The notes: generated by a model from the letters alone, not told the origin. DNA of 64,000 nucleotides from Dyadobacter jiangsuensis (GCF_003014695.1 NZ_PYAS01000010.1:248001-312000), one strand, 5' to 3'; positions 8,229 through 16,838 are shown, counted from the stretch's first letter. Made by a program: numbers and translations.

Positions 8229-9119
8229 TTATTTGCCGCCATAATAATCCGCGGCCGCTTTCGCGATCTGGGCAATCACCAGTTCGCGTGTATCTGCTTT
8301 CGCAGTGGCATCCGAAACGAATACCACCACTGCAATGTCTCTTTTATTCTGTAACTTAATGATCCCCACGTCATTCGTCGCGGCCGTCACTCCATTGTCA
8401 TTGGTGGCGGACGTACCTGTTTTATGTGCAACCACCGTTCCCTCCGGCAGCAGTCCTTTGATCCTTTTCAAGCCGGTGGGGCCTGCAACCAGTATTTTCC
8501 ACAGGAAATCGTGGCTGGATTTAGACAGTGTCCTGCCCTGATAAACTATTTCCAGCAACTGAAGATAGGCTGAGGGCCGGGCAAAATTGGTATACTGCAC
8601 ATTCCAGCCAGCCTTCATTTCCTTCTCAGTAGCTACAATCGCGATGTCTTTTACTCCCAGAGAATGAATGTAGTCATTCACTTTTTTGGTCCCGCCCGCC
8701 AGTTCAAAAAGCATGTCGCAGGCATTGTTGTCGCTTTCCGAAACCGAGTAACTCAACAGTTCGCCAATGGTTATGTCAAAGTCCTGTTTAGAATGCTTAT
8801 CGCGCATCGGGCTGTGTGTCTCCTGGTCGAGCTCTGCCCGTACAACGTGTATTTTCTGATCCAGTTTCAACTTCCCTTTATCCACGAGGTTCAGCACCGC
8901 AATCGCAAGCGGAAATTTGAAAGTGCTTTGCATCGGAAACTTATGATTCTGATTAATCAACAATGTTTCCTTCGTTTTTAAATCCATCACACCCACACCC
9001 ACGATACCTTTTGCCTGCCTGCTAATGTCCTCGATTTCAAATTTAAGCTTTGCCTGCTGGGCAAATGCAATGACTGGAAATAATAGTAGAAAAGCTGAAA
9101 TCCGCGCGAATTGGGTCAT
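8229..9119 (-). CDS. class A beta-lactamase, subclass A2-like
   Basis: A 296-residue periplasmic serine beta-lactamase with a signal peptide to about residue 20 (IAFA). Catalytic motifs are complete: STFK (Ser65-Lys68), SDN (129-131), an omega-loop glutamate in ATEKEM (Glu165), and KTG (233-235, followed by TS). The SESDNNACD segment, and the EKEM region replacing the usual ExELN, are features of the Bacteroidota subclass A2 group (PER/VEB/CfxA relatives). Hydrolysis of penicillins and cephalosporins is expected from the family; the actual spectrum is unknown. It sits between housekeeping-like genes with no mobile element nearby, suggesting an intrinsic chromosomal gene. Confidence 0.9.
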   Translation of the reverse strand: MTQFARISAFLLLFPVIAFAQQAKLKFEIEDISRQAKGIVGVGVMDLKTKETLLINQNHKFPMQSTFKFPLAIAVLNLVDKGKLKLDQKIHVVRAELDQETHSPMRDKHSKQDFDITIGELLSYSVSESDNNACDMLFELAGGTKKVNDYIHSLGVKDIAIVATEKEMKAGWNVQYTNFARPSAYLQLLEIVYQGRTLSKSSHDFLWKILVAGPTGLKRIKGLLPEGTVVAHKTGTSATNDNGVTAATNDVGIIKLQNKRDIAVVVFVSDATAKADTRELVIAQIAKAAADYYGGK

Positions 9120-9148
9120 GGAGATATTTGGGCTTGATAATGATCGTG

Positions 9149-10357
9149 TTAACTATGACCGTTCCGTTCGGCTTTTCGGTCTTCTATCGTCAGTTTCACG
9201 AGTTCGATGCGCGTGTCCTGAACAGAAACGATCTGGAAAGAATAAGGCGGAATGTCTACAACTTCATTCTCGTCGGGCAAATCGCCGCAATAATGAATGA
9301 GCATACCGGCAATCGTGTCATAATCTCCTTCGGGAAGCTCCCAGCCGTATTTTTCATTCAAATAGTCAAGCTCATGACGTGCGCTGAGCATATAGGTATG
9401 ATCATCGAGCTGGCGCTCGGTCCAGTCCTCGGTGGTATCATATTCGTCCTGGATTTCTCCGAAAATCTGCTCTACCACGTCTTCCACGCTCACTAACCCC
9501 GACGTTCCGCCGAATTCATCCACAACCAACGCAATGCTGCGGCGCTCTTCGAGAAAGCGGAGCATGAGGTCCCTCGCAGGCATAGCTTCGGGGACAATCA
9601 GGATCGGCGTAATAATGTTGCTGATTTCCTTCGGCTTTTTAAACAACGACAATGCATGGCAGTAGCCCAGCACCTCATCTACCGATTCGCGATGCACAAT
9701 GATTTTGGAATGACCGCTTGTGAGAAATGCGGTCCGTAAATCCTCGATGCTGGCGTTCACGTTCACCGCCGAAATTTCCGTCCGCGGGATCATACAATCG
9801 CGGATCCGCAGGTCTTTGAAATCCAATGCATTGATAAACATTTTTTCTTCAATGCTATGGTCGTCGAAATCGGGATCATCGGCGGAGATAATGTCGTCGC
9901 GCAGCGAAGGCGACAGGATATTCTCCTTCACAAACGGTTCGATCACCCAGTAAAGCGGCGTCATCAGCCACTCGCCGAAACGCACCGGAAATGCTTTCAA
10001 ATCCAGCACTTTCGGAAAGCTTCGCCCGATTTTGACCCAGCTGGAATAGCTGCCCATCCACAAAACCGCCAATGCCGCAAACAATGCGACGATCAACAGC
10101 CAGTTTTGCGTGCCGGTATTCAGCTCAAAGAGCGGGAATACTGTAATGACCCCCATAAAGCAGCCCAATGCGACGGACAGCAGGCGTATCATCCGGAGAA
10201 TGCGGCGCCAGTAGAGCGTCTGCTCCACCTGCTCATTCTTCTCGTGCCTGAGCGAATACCGGTCGATCCACACATCCAGCAACACCGACCGCACGGCTCC
10301 ATAGTAGCCAGCCAGCATGAAGAAGACGATCGTCGTGAACAGGAAGATCAGGTTCAT
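9149..10357 (-). CDS. CBS-domain membrane protein (CorC/HlyC, GldE-like)
   Basis: A 402-residue protein. The N-terminus has three to four hydrophobic segments within about 110 residues. It is followed by a paired CBS module (from MIPRTEISA near 187 through DEFGGTSGLVSVEDVVEQ near 290) and a C-terminal CorC_HlyC domain (about 325-395). This is the layout of CNNM/CorC metal-efflux relatives and of GldE, a gliding-associated paralogue in Bacteroidota. The membrane region is a divergent DUF21, so I do not assign gldE. The start ATG overlaps the stop of the upstream 93-residue gene in an ATGA, indicating translational coupling. Confidence 0.85.
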   Translation of the reverse strand: MNLIFLFTTIVFFMLAGYYGAVRSVLLDVWIDRYSLRHEKNEQVEQTLYWRRILRMIRLLSVALGCFMGVITVFPLFELNTGTQNWLLIVALFAALAVLWMGSYSSWVKIGRSFPKVLDLKAFPVRFGEWLMTPLYWVIEPFVKENILSPSLRDDIISADDPDFDDHSIEEKMFINALDFKDLRIRDCMIPRTEISAVNVNASIEDLRTAFLTSGHSKIIVHRESVDEVLGYCHALSLFKKPKEISNIITPILIVPEAMPARDLMLRFLEERRSIALVVDEFGGTSGLVSVEDVVEQIFGEIQDEYDTTEDWTERQLDDHTYMLSARHELDYLNEKYGWELPEGDYDTIAGMLIHYCGDLPDENEVVDIPPYSFQIVSVQDTRIELVKLTIEDRKAERNGHS

Positions 10358-10635
10358 TTTTTCGGATTTTTAGCGGGTTTGCTTCCGACCGCTGACGGCC
10401 GACCGCCGACCGCCGATGCGCTCGACTTTTTAGAGGCAACCCCGGATTGCTCTGCTTGTTTCGCGAGTGTGGCAGCTTTCAAACGGCTGAATTGGAATAA
10501 CAAAAAGCAAACAATGCACAACAGTAAAAGCCAATAGCTTTCTAGGAGCCCGGCGCGCCGGAATTCGAGCACCCAAAGCACGAGAAAGCCGAAAGCGAGG
10601 GCGAGGAAAATTGTCCGGATCAGTTTGGAATTCAT
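10354..10635 (-). CDS. small two-helix membrane protein with low-complexity tail
   Basis: A 93-residue protein with two hydrophobic segments (about residues 6-23 and 33-48). A basic Ser/Ala/Lys-rich tail (SKKSSASAVGGRPSAVGSK) follows. The family is not recognised. It is coupled to the CBS membrane protein by a 4-base ATGA overlap and could be an accessory subunit. The tail is encoded by a short GC-rich repeat (10385-10417), so the last 25 residues may have been created by repeat insertion rather than selected sequence. Confidence 0.7.
   Translation of the reverse strand: MNSKLIRTIFLALAFGFLVLWVLEFRRAGLLESYWLLLLCIVCFLLFQFSRLKAATLAKQAEQSGVASKKSSASAVGGRPSAVGSKPAKNPKK
10385..10417. repeat. GC-rich CCGACCGC repeat cluster inside a gene 3' end
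   Basis: CCGACCGC occurs at 10385, 10399 and 10406, with a related CTGACGG unit between, giving an approximately 7-base periodicity. It falls in the last third of the 93-residue membrane protein gene and encodes its low-complexity tail. Base composition is clearly more GC-rich than the flanks. Confidence 0.6.
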
Positions 10636-10874
10636 TAATGAAGGATCTGCTTAAACATGCAGGGTATTGGCCCTGTTTTTTCAATGATTTTCAAAGATAC
10701 CACAGATTGCGCCAAAACGGTCATCGATGCATTAATCTTCGTTTCAACGCATAATAAACCATACATAACTCGGTCATTTCCCCCTAAAATAGCTAACTTG
10801 CAGGGATTGCCGTGCAATTCAGGGCCGACACTTGAATTGTAAAATTAATTCTTGAAAAAATATCCTTTATTACT

Positions 10875-11954
10875 ATGAGCGAAACGACAAAACGCTTTGC
10901 ACCCGGTGTTGTAACCGGCGATGGAGTTAGTGAAATTTTCCGCCACGCCAACGAAAACAACTACGCCCTTCCGGCAGTGAACGTGGTAGGAACCAATTCG
11001 GTGAATGCGGTTCTGGAAACAGCCAAAGCGGTTAACAGCCCTGTTATTGTACAATTTTCAAATGGCGGAGCTATATTTTATGCAGGAAAAAGCCTTTCCA
11101 ATGCCAACCAGCAGGCGGCTATCGCAGGCGGTATCTCGGGTGCGATGCACGTACATCAGATGGCGGCATTGTACGAAGTGCCTGTAATCCTCCACACCGA
11201 CCACTGCGCGAAGAAACTCCTTCCCTGGATCGACGGTTTGCTGGATGCCGGCGAGCGTTATTTCGATCAATATGGTAAGCCATTGTACAGCTCGCACATG
11301 CTCGACCTTTCGGAAGAGCCTATCGAGGAGAACATCGAGATCTGCGCTAAATATTTCGAGCGTATGGCGAAACTGGGCATGACCCTCGAAATCGAACTCG
11401 GTGTAACCGGTGGCGAAGAAGACGGTGTTGACAACTCTGACGTCGACAGCTCGAAACTGTACACACAGCCTGAGGAAGTGGCGTTCGCTTACGAAGAACT
11501 TTCTAAAATCTCCCCTAACTTCACCATTGCAGCGGCATTCGGTAATGTTCACGGGGTATACAAGCCAGGTAATGTGAAATTGGAGCCGAAAATCCTCCGT
11601 AACTCACAAGAATATATCAAGCAGAAATTCGGTACCGGCGACCTGCCCGTTAACTTCGTATTCCACGGAGGATCAGGCTCATCCCGTGAAGAAATCCGCG
11701 AAGCGATCGAGTACGGCGCGATCAAAATGAACATCGACACCGACATGCAATGGTCGACCTGGGAAGGTGTTCTCAACTATTACAAAGCAAAAGAAGGCTA
11801 CCTGCAATCACAACTCGGCAACCCCGAAGGCGCAGATTCGCCAAACAAAAAATACTACGACCCACGCGTATGGCTACGCAAAGGCGAAGAGAGCATGATC
11901 TCTCGTCTGAAAGTGGCGTTCGAGGATTTGAACTGCATTAACCAATTGGGATAA
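10875..11954 (+). CDS. fbaA: class II fructose-bisphosphate aldolase
   Basis: A 359-residue cytoplasmic enzyme that interconverts fructose 1,6-bisphosphate with dihydroxyacetone phosphate and glyceraldehyde 3-phosphate. Zn-binding and catalytic segments are visible: ILHTDHCAKK, LEIELGVTGGEEDGV, AFGNVHGVYK, FHGGSGSS and KMNIDTDMQW. Length and sequence fit the longer class IIA (E. coli FbaA) type. It stands alone, preceded by 239 bases without a gene and followed by a strong terminator. pgk, another glycolytic gene, lies 12 kb away and is not linked in an operon. Confidence 0.96.
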   Translation: MSETTKRFAPGVVTGDGVSEIFRHANENNYALPAVNVVGTNSVNAVLETAKAVNSPVIVQFSNGGAIFYAGKSLSNANQQAAIAGGISGAMHVHQMAALYEVPVILHTDHCAKKLLPWIDGLLDAGERYFDQYGKPLYSSHMLDLSEEPIEENIEICAKYFERMAKLGMTLEIELGVTGGEEDGVDNSDVDSSKLYTQPEEVAFAYEELSKISPNFTIAAAFGNVHGVYKPGNVKLEPKILRNSQEYIKQKFGTGDLPVNFVFHGGSGSSREEIREAIEYGAIKMNIDTDMQWSTWEGVLNYYKAKEGYLQSQLGNPEGADSPNKKYYDPRVWLRKGEESMISRLKVAFEDLNCINQLG

Positions 11955-11980
11955 TCGGTTTCGGATTTTGAGATAATGAA

Positions 11981-12007
11981 AAAGCAACCTGTAAGGGTTG
12001 CTTTTTT
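11981..12007 (+). terminator. rho-independent terminator of the aldolase gene
   Basis: Stem GCAACC/GGTTGC (11984-11989 with 11996-12001), six-base loop, extended by an A/T run and followed by TTTTTT. It lies 27 bases past the aldolase stop. Confidence 0.85.
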
Positions 12008-12024
12008 GTTTACGTAAGCTTCTC

Positions 12025-12390
12025 CTACTCCGCTACCATCATCCGCTTCCGGTGCGCCACGCCCCAATCCCGGAGCGTCTTGATCACAATTTCCAGCGAA
12101 TGCCCGTACTCGGTCAATGAATATTCAACTACGACCGGAATGGAGTCATAAACCGTCCGCTTCACGAGATCGTTGCTTTCAAGCTCACGCAGTTCTTTCG
12201 AGAGCATTTTGTCGGTAATGCCGGGCACCTCTTTCGCGATTTGCGAGAAGCGTTTGTTGCCGAACATGAGGGATATGATGATGGGCAGCTTCCATTTGCC
12301 GCTGAGTACTTCCAATGCGTCGCGCACAGGCAGGATGCTTTTGGTGCATTCGCCCCAGGTATGCGGGTTTGCTTCCTTCGTTTTTTCCAT
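12025..12390 (-). CDS. HxlR-family winged-helix transcriptional regulator
   Basis: A 121-residue DNA-binding protein of the HxlR/DUF24 family. It has the characteristic CTKSILPVRDALEVLSGKWKL N-terminal portion, the winged helix (FSQIAKEVPGITDKMLSKEL) and a C-terminal dimerisation helix. The single cysteine near the N-terminus is the residue that senses thiol or electrophile stress in several family members. The frame extends to a GTG at 12405 with AAAGG just upstream, so the start could be five codons earlier. It is divergent from a nitroreductase gene, a frequent HxlR target arrangement, so regulation of that gene is inferred. Confidence 0.9.
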   Translation of the reverse strand: MEKTKEANPHTWGECTKSILPVRDALEVLSGKWKLPIIISLMFGNKRFSQIAKEVPGITDKMLSKELRELESNDLVKRTVYDSIPVVVEYSLTEYGHSLEIVIKTLRDWGVAHRKRMMVAE

Positions 12391-12415
12391 AGCTGATTTT
12401 ATCACTATCCTTTTG

Positions 12416-12436
12416 TATACTACTTACAAATGTATA
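12416..12436. promoter_or_regulatory. inverted repeat, possible HxlR operator
   Basis: TATAC (12416-12420) and GTATA (12432-12436) form a dyad with an 11-base spacer in the 104 bases between the divergent HxlR and nitroreductase genes. It overlaps the -33 region of the nitroreductase promoter candidate and is close to the HxlR start. A role as operator is inferred from position. Confidence 0.45.
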
Positions 12437-12447
12437 GTAAATTTAAT

Positions 12448-12455
12448 TAAGTTTG
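12448..12455 (+). promoter_or_regulatory. -7 element of the nitroreductase promoter
   Basis: TAAGTTTG matches TAnnTTTG exactly, 40 bases before the nitroreductase ATG. A clear -33 TTG is not seen; the position is occupied by the proposed HxlR dyad. Confidence 0.5.
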
Positions 12456-12494
12456 CATGCCGATTGATTAAACGGCCACCAAACTTAGATAAAA

Positions 12495-13130
12495 ATGAGC
12501 GAGTTAATAAAAAAATTGAACTGGCGTTACGCCACCAAACGCATGAATGGCCAAGCCATTCCCCAGGAGAAACTGGACAATATTCTTGAAGCGATCAAAC
12601 TGGCGCCCTCTTCCGTGGGTTTGCAGCCCTATAATGTCGTGATCGTGGAAGATAAAGCATTGAAAGACAAAATATACCAGGAAGCAGCCACGCGTCAGGC
12701 GCAAATCCCCGATGCTTCGCATTTGCTGATATTCGCAGCGTGGGAGAAGCTGACCTCGCAACATGTGGAAGACTATCTCAAACTGGTAGCCTCGACCCGG
12801 AATGTGAGCCTCGAATCACTGGCTGGTTTTCATAGCAGTATTAATGGCGGTATCCTCAGCCGCGGCGAAGAGGTAAATTTCGATTGGTCGGCACGGCAGG
12901 CCTATATTGCATTGGGCCACGGGCTCGTAGCAGCCGCGATCGAAGAGGTGGACGCTACGCCCATGGAAGGTTTTGACGCCGCGAAACTTGACGAAATTCT
13001 CGGTCTTCGCGAAAAAGGGCTTCGTAGCGTATTAATCCTCGCATTGGGCTACCGCGACGCAGAAAAAGACCCATATGTGAATGCGAAGAAGGTACGCCGC
13101 GCGCACGAAGAACTTTTTATCTCTATCTGA
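12495..13130 (+). CDS. NAD(P)H-dependent nitroreductase-family oxidoreductase
   Basis: A 211-residue FMN-dependent oxidoreductase of the NfsB-like nitroreductase fold. Visible features are the N-terminal RYATKRMNG segment, LAPSSVGLQPYNVV (FMN-phosphate and ring contacts, about residues 37-50) and the C-terminal ALGYRDAEKD near 191-200. Family members reduce quinones, nitro compounds and other electrophiles. It is divergent from the HxlR regulator, consistent with a thiol or electrophile-induced gene. The downstream DsbA-like gene is on the same strand but 220 bases away, across a repeat element. Physiological substrate is unknown. Confidence 0.9.
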   Translation: MSELIKKLNWRYATKRMNGQAIPQEKLDNILEAIKLAPSSVGLQPYNVVIVEDKALKDKIYQEAATRQAQIPDASHLLIFAAWEKLTSQHVEDYLKLVASTRNVSLESLAGFHSSINGGILSRGEEVNFDWSARQAYIALGHGLVAAAIEEVDATPMEGFDAAKLDEILGLREKGLRSVLILALGYRDAEKDPYVNAKKVRRAHEELFISI

Positions 13131-13142
13131 CATTTCCTTTAA

Positions 13143-13323
13143 CGGGAGGTGGAATAGTCAGGAGGTGGTCAGGAATGGTCAAGGATGGTCATGCGTAGTC
13201 AAGAGTTGTTGAAGGTATAATGACAACACATGACTAAAATGACAATACATGACTAAAAATGACTACACTTAACAACAAATGACCAAAAATGACAACGCCT
13301 GACAAAAAATGACCCTCCTCCCG
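13143..13323. repeat. phased 10-base TGAC/GTCA inverted-repeat element (large copy)
   Basis: The left part carries GTCA at 13157, 13168, 13178, 13188 and 13198. The right part carries TGAC at 13221, 13231, 13240, 13250, 13260, 13280, 13290, 13300 and 13310, with TAAC at 13270. The inner five units pair as an imperfect hairpin around 13211. The outermost ends, CGGGAGG (13144-13150) and CCTCCCG (13317-13323), are complementary. Units alternate between TGACAACACA-like and TGACTAAAAA-like, the same types as at 31351-31446. The element fills most of the 220-base gap between the nitroreductase and DsbA-like genes and contains no gene. Confidence 0.85.
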
Positions 13324-13350
13324 TCAATACAATTACGAACAAACGAAACC

Positions 13351-14058
13351 ATGAAAGTTGAAATATGGAGTGATGTAATGTGCCCATTTTGCTATATCGG
13401 CAAGAGGCGCTTTGAGAGTGCGCTGGCGGAGTTTCCGCAGCGTGATCAGATTCAGGTGGAATGGAAGAGCTTCCAGCTAAACCCGCAGATGAAAACCGAA
13501 CCGGGACGGAGTATTAATGATTACCTGGCCGAAACAAAAGGATGGACGCCTGATTACGCACAGCAGGTGAATGATCATGTAACGAACATGGCCGCCGAAG
13601 TAGGTCTGGAATACAATATGGACAAGGCAGTACTCGCCAATTCATTCGATGCGCACCGGTTTTTGCAATTTGCCAAAACAAAGGGCCTCGGCGATGCGGC
13701 GGAAGAGCAATTGTTCAAAGCTTATTTTACAGATGGCAAGAATACTGCCGATCATGCCACACTGATCGAGTTGGGGACTGCCATCGGCCTCGACGCGGCT
13801 GAATTGAAAGCCGTTCTCGACGGTACGCGTTTCAGCGAAGATGTGCGTCACGACATTTACGAGGCCCAGCAAGTGGGTGCACGCGGCGTACCGTTCTTTG
13901 TGCTCGATCGCAAGTATGCGGTTTCAGGGGCACAACAAACCGAAACTTTCCTGAATGCATTGCAACAGTCGTTTGGTGAATGGGAAAAAGCCAACCCCAA
14001 ACCACTTGTGAGCCTGGCCGACGGTGCGAACTGCACGGTCGACGGCGAATGCAACTAA
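13351..14058 (+). CDS. DsbA-family oxidoreductase (FrnE-like)
   Basis: A 235-residue thioredoxin-fold protein with no signal peptide, so probably cytoplasmic. The active-site CPFC is at residues 11-14, and the cis-proline loop GARGVPFFV is near 175. The C-terminus has a second cysteine pair, CTVDGEC; FrnE proteins also carry an extra C-terminal cysteine pair. Family members are linked to disulfide exchange and oxidative-stress resistance. The open frame begins upstream at 13309, but that stretch is the end of the repeat element. The ATG at 13351 gives the conserved MKVEIWSDVMCPFC start. A strong terminator follows. Confidence 0.9.
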   Translation: MKVEIWSDVMCPFCYIGKRRFESALAEFPQRDQIQVEWKSFQLNPQMKTEPGRSINDYLAETKGWTPDYAQQVNDHVTNMAAEVGLEYNMDKAVLANSFDAHRFLQFAKTKGLGDAAEEQLFKAYFTDGKNTADHATLIELGTAIGLDAAELKAVLDGTRFSEDVRHDIYEAQQVGARGVPFFVLDRKYAVSGAQQTETFLNALQQSFGEWEKANPKPLVSLADGANCTVDGECN

Positions 14059-14078
14059 TCCTGTAATCATATCACGAC

Positions 14079-14126
14079 GCAGTTGTATCTGACACGCTTA
14101 GTCATGTCAGATACAACTGCTTTTTT
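14079..14126 (+). terminator. strong rho-independent terminator
   Basis: A perfect 16-base stem (14079-14094 with 14105-14120, GCAGTTGTATCTGACA and its complement), a 10-base loop and a TTTTTT tail, 21 bases after the DsbA-like gene. Confidence 0.92.
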
Positions 14127-14273
14127 GTGTCGGTCTGCATCATTGGTACGGTTCTATAAGTAAAGTCGGTAACGCGGGTCAGGAATGTCGGGTAATTTGT
14201 GCTAATTGCGCTAATTTGTTGCACAAAATACCACACCTCCAACCACCGCTGTCAGCACTTTACACCCGACTTT

Positions 14274-16838
14274 ATGCGCTTTCTGGCCTTATTGCTGCTC
14301 TTTCTGACCATGCAACAGTTCTCCCGGGCTGGGGGGATCAGGGGACGCATTACCACAAAAAATGGCGAATCCCTTCCCTACGCCGGCATCGCCGTGAAGG
14401 GTACCAGCAACGGGACAATGGCCAACGAGGAAGGGGAATACGAGTTCAGCCTCTCGCCGGGTAACTACGAGATCATCTTTCAGTATCTGGGTTTTAAAAG
14501 TATTTCCAAAACCGTCACCATCGGCAACGACTTTACCGAGCTGAATGTGGAGATGGAAGAGCAAGCGCTGAGCCTTCAGGAAGCCACTGTCGGCAAGAGT
14601 AAGGAAGACCCCGCCTACACCATCATGCGCCGCGCTATTGCCAAGGCGCGCTTTCACCAGTTGCAGGTGCGGGGATATACCGCCAAAGTGTATTCCCGAA
14701 GTACAGGCGTGGCGACCAAAATTCCTTTTTTACTTCAAAAACGGCTGAAAAAAGAAGGCGTTCAGCAAGGTAAGGCCATTCTGAACGAGAGCGTCGCGGA
14801 AATCAAGTATCGCCGCCCAAACAATTACAGCCAGCGTATTATTTCCACCCGCAACAGCCTCGATAACAGCATTCCTTCTCCCAACGAATACATTCTGGCC
14901 AGCTTATACAGCCCGGAAATCGCCGGAACGATTTCGCCATTGTCTCCGAAGTCATTCGCCTATTACAAGTTTGAATATGAGGGTTATTTTGAAGAAAGAG
15001 GCGAGATCGTCAACAAAATAAAGGTGATTCCCAAAGCTTACGGCGAAGGGGTTTTCCGGGGCAGCCTGTTTATACTCGAAGACCGTTGGGCGATCCATAG
15101 CTACGATCTGCAAACGACAACCAGCGGCTTGAACATTGCTGCGAAGCAGATTTTCAGCCCCGTACAGGGCGTCTGGATTCCGGTCAATCAGCAGTTCCGG
15201 CTGAATGGCAGCTACCTGGGCTTCGCGGGTGAATTCCGCTACCTCGTTTCACTTACGTATGATAAACTCGATGTTGATCCGGGTTTAAGGGAAGACATTG
15301 TCATTGCTGACCATAAAAAGGAGGATGCCCCGAAAGTAAAAGGCGGCAAAGATCTCGAAAATCTGATCCAGGCGCAAAAGGAGTTTTCAACCAAAAATTT
15401 CAGGAAACTCACCAAACAATACGAAAAGCAGCAGAAAAAGGAACAAAAAGAGCAGCTCGGCAACGACCGGCTCGTGCGGCAGGATTCCATCGTGATCGAT
15501 TCGATGGCCAACAAACGCGACACCACCTACTGGCAGGCGTTACGGCCGATTCCGCTGACCCGGTCGGAGGTATCGAGTTATGTCAGTCAGGACAGCATTA
15601 AGGTCGTCAAGGATTCTCTAAGGATCAAGACTAAGCCCGACTCTACGCATTTCAAACCCATTCACCTGCTTTTGGGTAATACTTACACCTTGGGCAACCG
15701 CAATACTTTCTATTTCAAAAGCCCCTTCCTCTCGGTGAGCTATAATTCGGTGGAAGGTAATGCAGTCAATTTTATCACCGAATGGCAGAAAAAGTGGGGT
15801 AAATCGTCGTACATGAGCGTGCGGCCACTCATACGCTATTCGTTCGGGCGCAAACGCCTGTACGGGAACCTGGAAACAAATGTGGGCGGCAAAAACTGGA
15901 ATCTTGCACTGGCTGGTGGCGAAATGGCCTCGCAGATCAACAACCGCGAACCGATCCCTCCATTGCCCAACAGCGTCGCGGCTCGTTTTGTCGACCGGAG
16001 TTTGATGAAATTGTATCAAAAACAATACGGCCACATCCAATATACCCTTCGAAACATCGGCGACATTCTGAGCTTTAATGCAAGCTTGGATTTCGAGCAT
16101 CGCAAGGAGCTTTTCAACCAGGAAAGTGCCCGGCCGATCATATTCTGGAGCCAGTTTGGCTTCACTCCCAACCGACCTATCAACCGCGAACTCGATAACA
16201 CCGGTTTCGAAGACCATAATGCCTGGATTTTCGACATTACCGCCACATTACGCCCGTGGAGAAGGTATCTGATCCGGAACGGTGAAAAGCGCTATTTGAG
16301 GAGCCGCGGGCCGGCATTTATGGTCAATTACAAAAGCGGGCTGGGCTTTTTGGGAGATGTGGATTACTCTATGCTGCAAGGAACGATCCGCCAGGATTTG
16401 AGCCTCGGACCGCGCAGCAACCTCGAATATTTGGTGAATGCGGGCGGCTTTTTGAGTACTAAAACAATGTACTTCCCCGACTACCAGCATTTTATGGGCA
16501 ATGAGTTTTTCTTCCAATATGTTTACCCACCCGACCAGTTCCGAATGCTCCCCTACTACCGTTACAGTACGGCGAGGTGGTTCTTCCAGACGCATTTGAC
16601 GTGGTCGATGCAGCACTTCCTGCTCACGCGTGTGCAGTCGCTGCGCGTGACAGGCATTTCGGAGACATTACAGCTGCATTACCTCCGCGTCCCCACAAGC
16701 CGTAATTACACCGAAGCAGTTTATGGAATTGATAACATTATGCGGATCGTCCGGTTGGAGGCCGTCGCGCAATTCCATGGCTCGCATTTTCAAGGCATGG
16801 GATGGCGCATCGGAGCCTCCTTTCGGTTCGGACGGTAA
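14274..16838 (+). CDS. DUF5686 outer-membrane protein with carboxypeptidase-regulatory-like domain
   Basis: An 854-residue protein with a signal peptide in the first 20 residues (MRFLALLLLFLTM). A CarboxypepD_reg-like domain covers about 22-105 (RGRITTKNGESLPYAGIAVKG). The long DUF5686 region then resembles a TonB-receptor-like or autotransporter-like beta barrel ending in aromatic FRFGR. A charged linker, KQYEKQQKKEQKEQ, lies near residue 380. The family is widespread in Bacteroidota and of unknown function. The frame runs back to 14199 without a signal-peptide-like start, so the ATG at 14274 is chosen. Its stop abuts the stop of the convergent M1 peptidase with no spacer. Confidence 0.88.
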   Translation: MRFLALLLLFLTMQQFSRAGGIRGRITTKNGESLPYAGIAVKGTSNGTMANEEGEYEFSLSPGNYEIIFQYLGFKSISKTVTIGNDFTELNVEMEEQALSLQEATVGKSKEDPAYTIMRRAIAKARFHQLQVRGYTAKVYSRSTGVATKIPFLLQKRLKKEGVQQGKAILNESVAEIKYRRPNNYSQRIISTRNSLDNSIPSPNEYILASLYSPEIAGTISPLSPKSFAYYKFEYEGYFEERGEIVNKIKVIPKAYGEGVFRGSLFILEDRWAIHSYDLQTTTSGLNIAAKQIFSPVQGVWIPVNQQFRLNGSYLGFAGEFRYLVSLTYDKLDVDPGLREDIVIADHKKEDAPKVKGGKDLENLIQAQKEFSTKNFRKLTKQYEKQQKKEQKEQLGNDRLVRQDSIVIDSMANKRDTTYWQALRPIPLTRSEVSSYVSQDSIKVVKDSLRIKTKPDSTHFKPIHLLLGNTYTLGNRNTFYFKSPFLSVSYNSVEGNAVNFITEWQKKWGKSSYMSVRPLIRYSFGRKRLYGNLETNVGGKNWNLALAGGEMASQINNREPIPPLPNSVAARFVDRSLMKLYQKQYGHIQYTLRNIGDILSFNASLDFEHRKELFNQESARPIIFWSQFGFTPNRPINRELDNTGFEDHNAWIFDITATLRPWRRYLIRNGEKRYLRSRGPAFMVNYKSGLGFLGDVDYSMLQGTIRQDLSLGPRSNLEYLVNAGGFLSTKTMYFPDYQHFMGNEFFFQYVYPPDQFRMLPYYRYSTARWFFQTHLTWSMQHFLLTRVQSLRVTGISETLQLHYLRVPTSRNYTEAVYGIDNIMRIVRLEAVAQFHGSHFQGMGWRIGASFRFGR

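Noticed and set aside
13143..13323. Possible CRISPR array
   Set aside because: Repeats are only 4 conserved bases on a 10-base period with inverted halves; there are no 25-40 base repeats with unique spacers and no cas genes.
13309..13350. Earlier start for the DsbA-like protein
   Set aside because: The added residues come from the repeat element and precede the conserved MKVEIWSD start.
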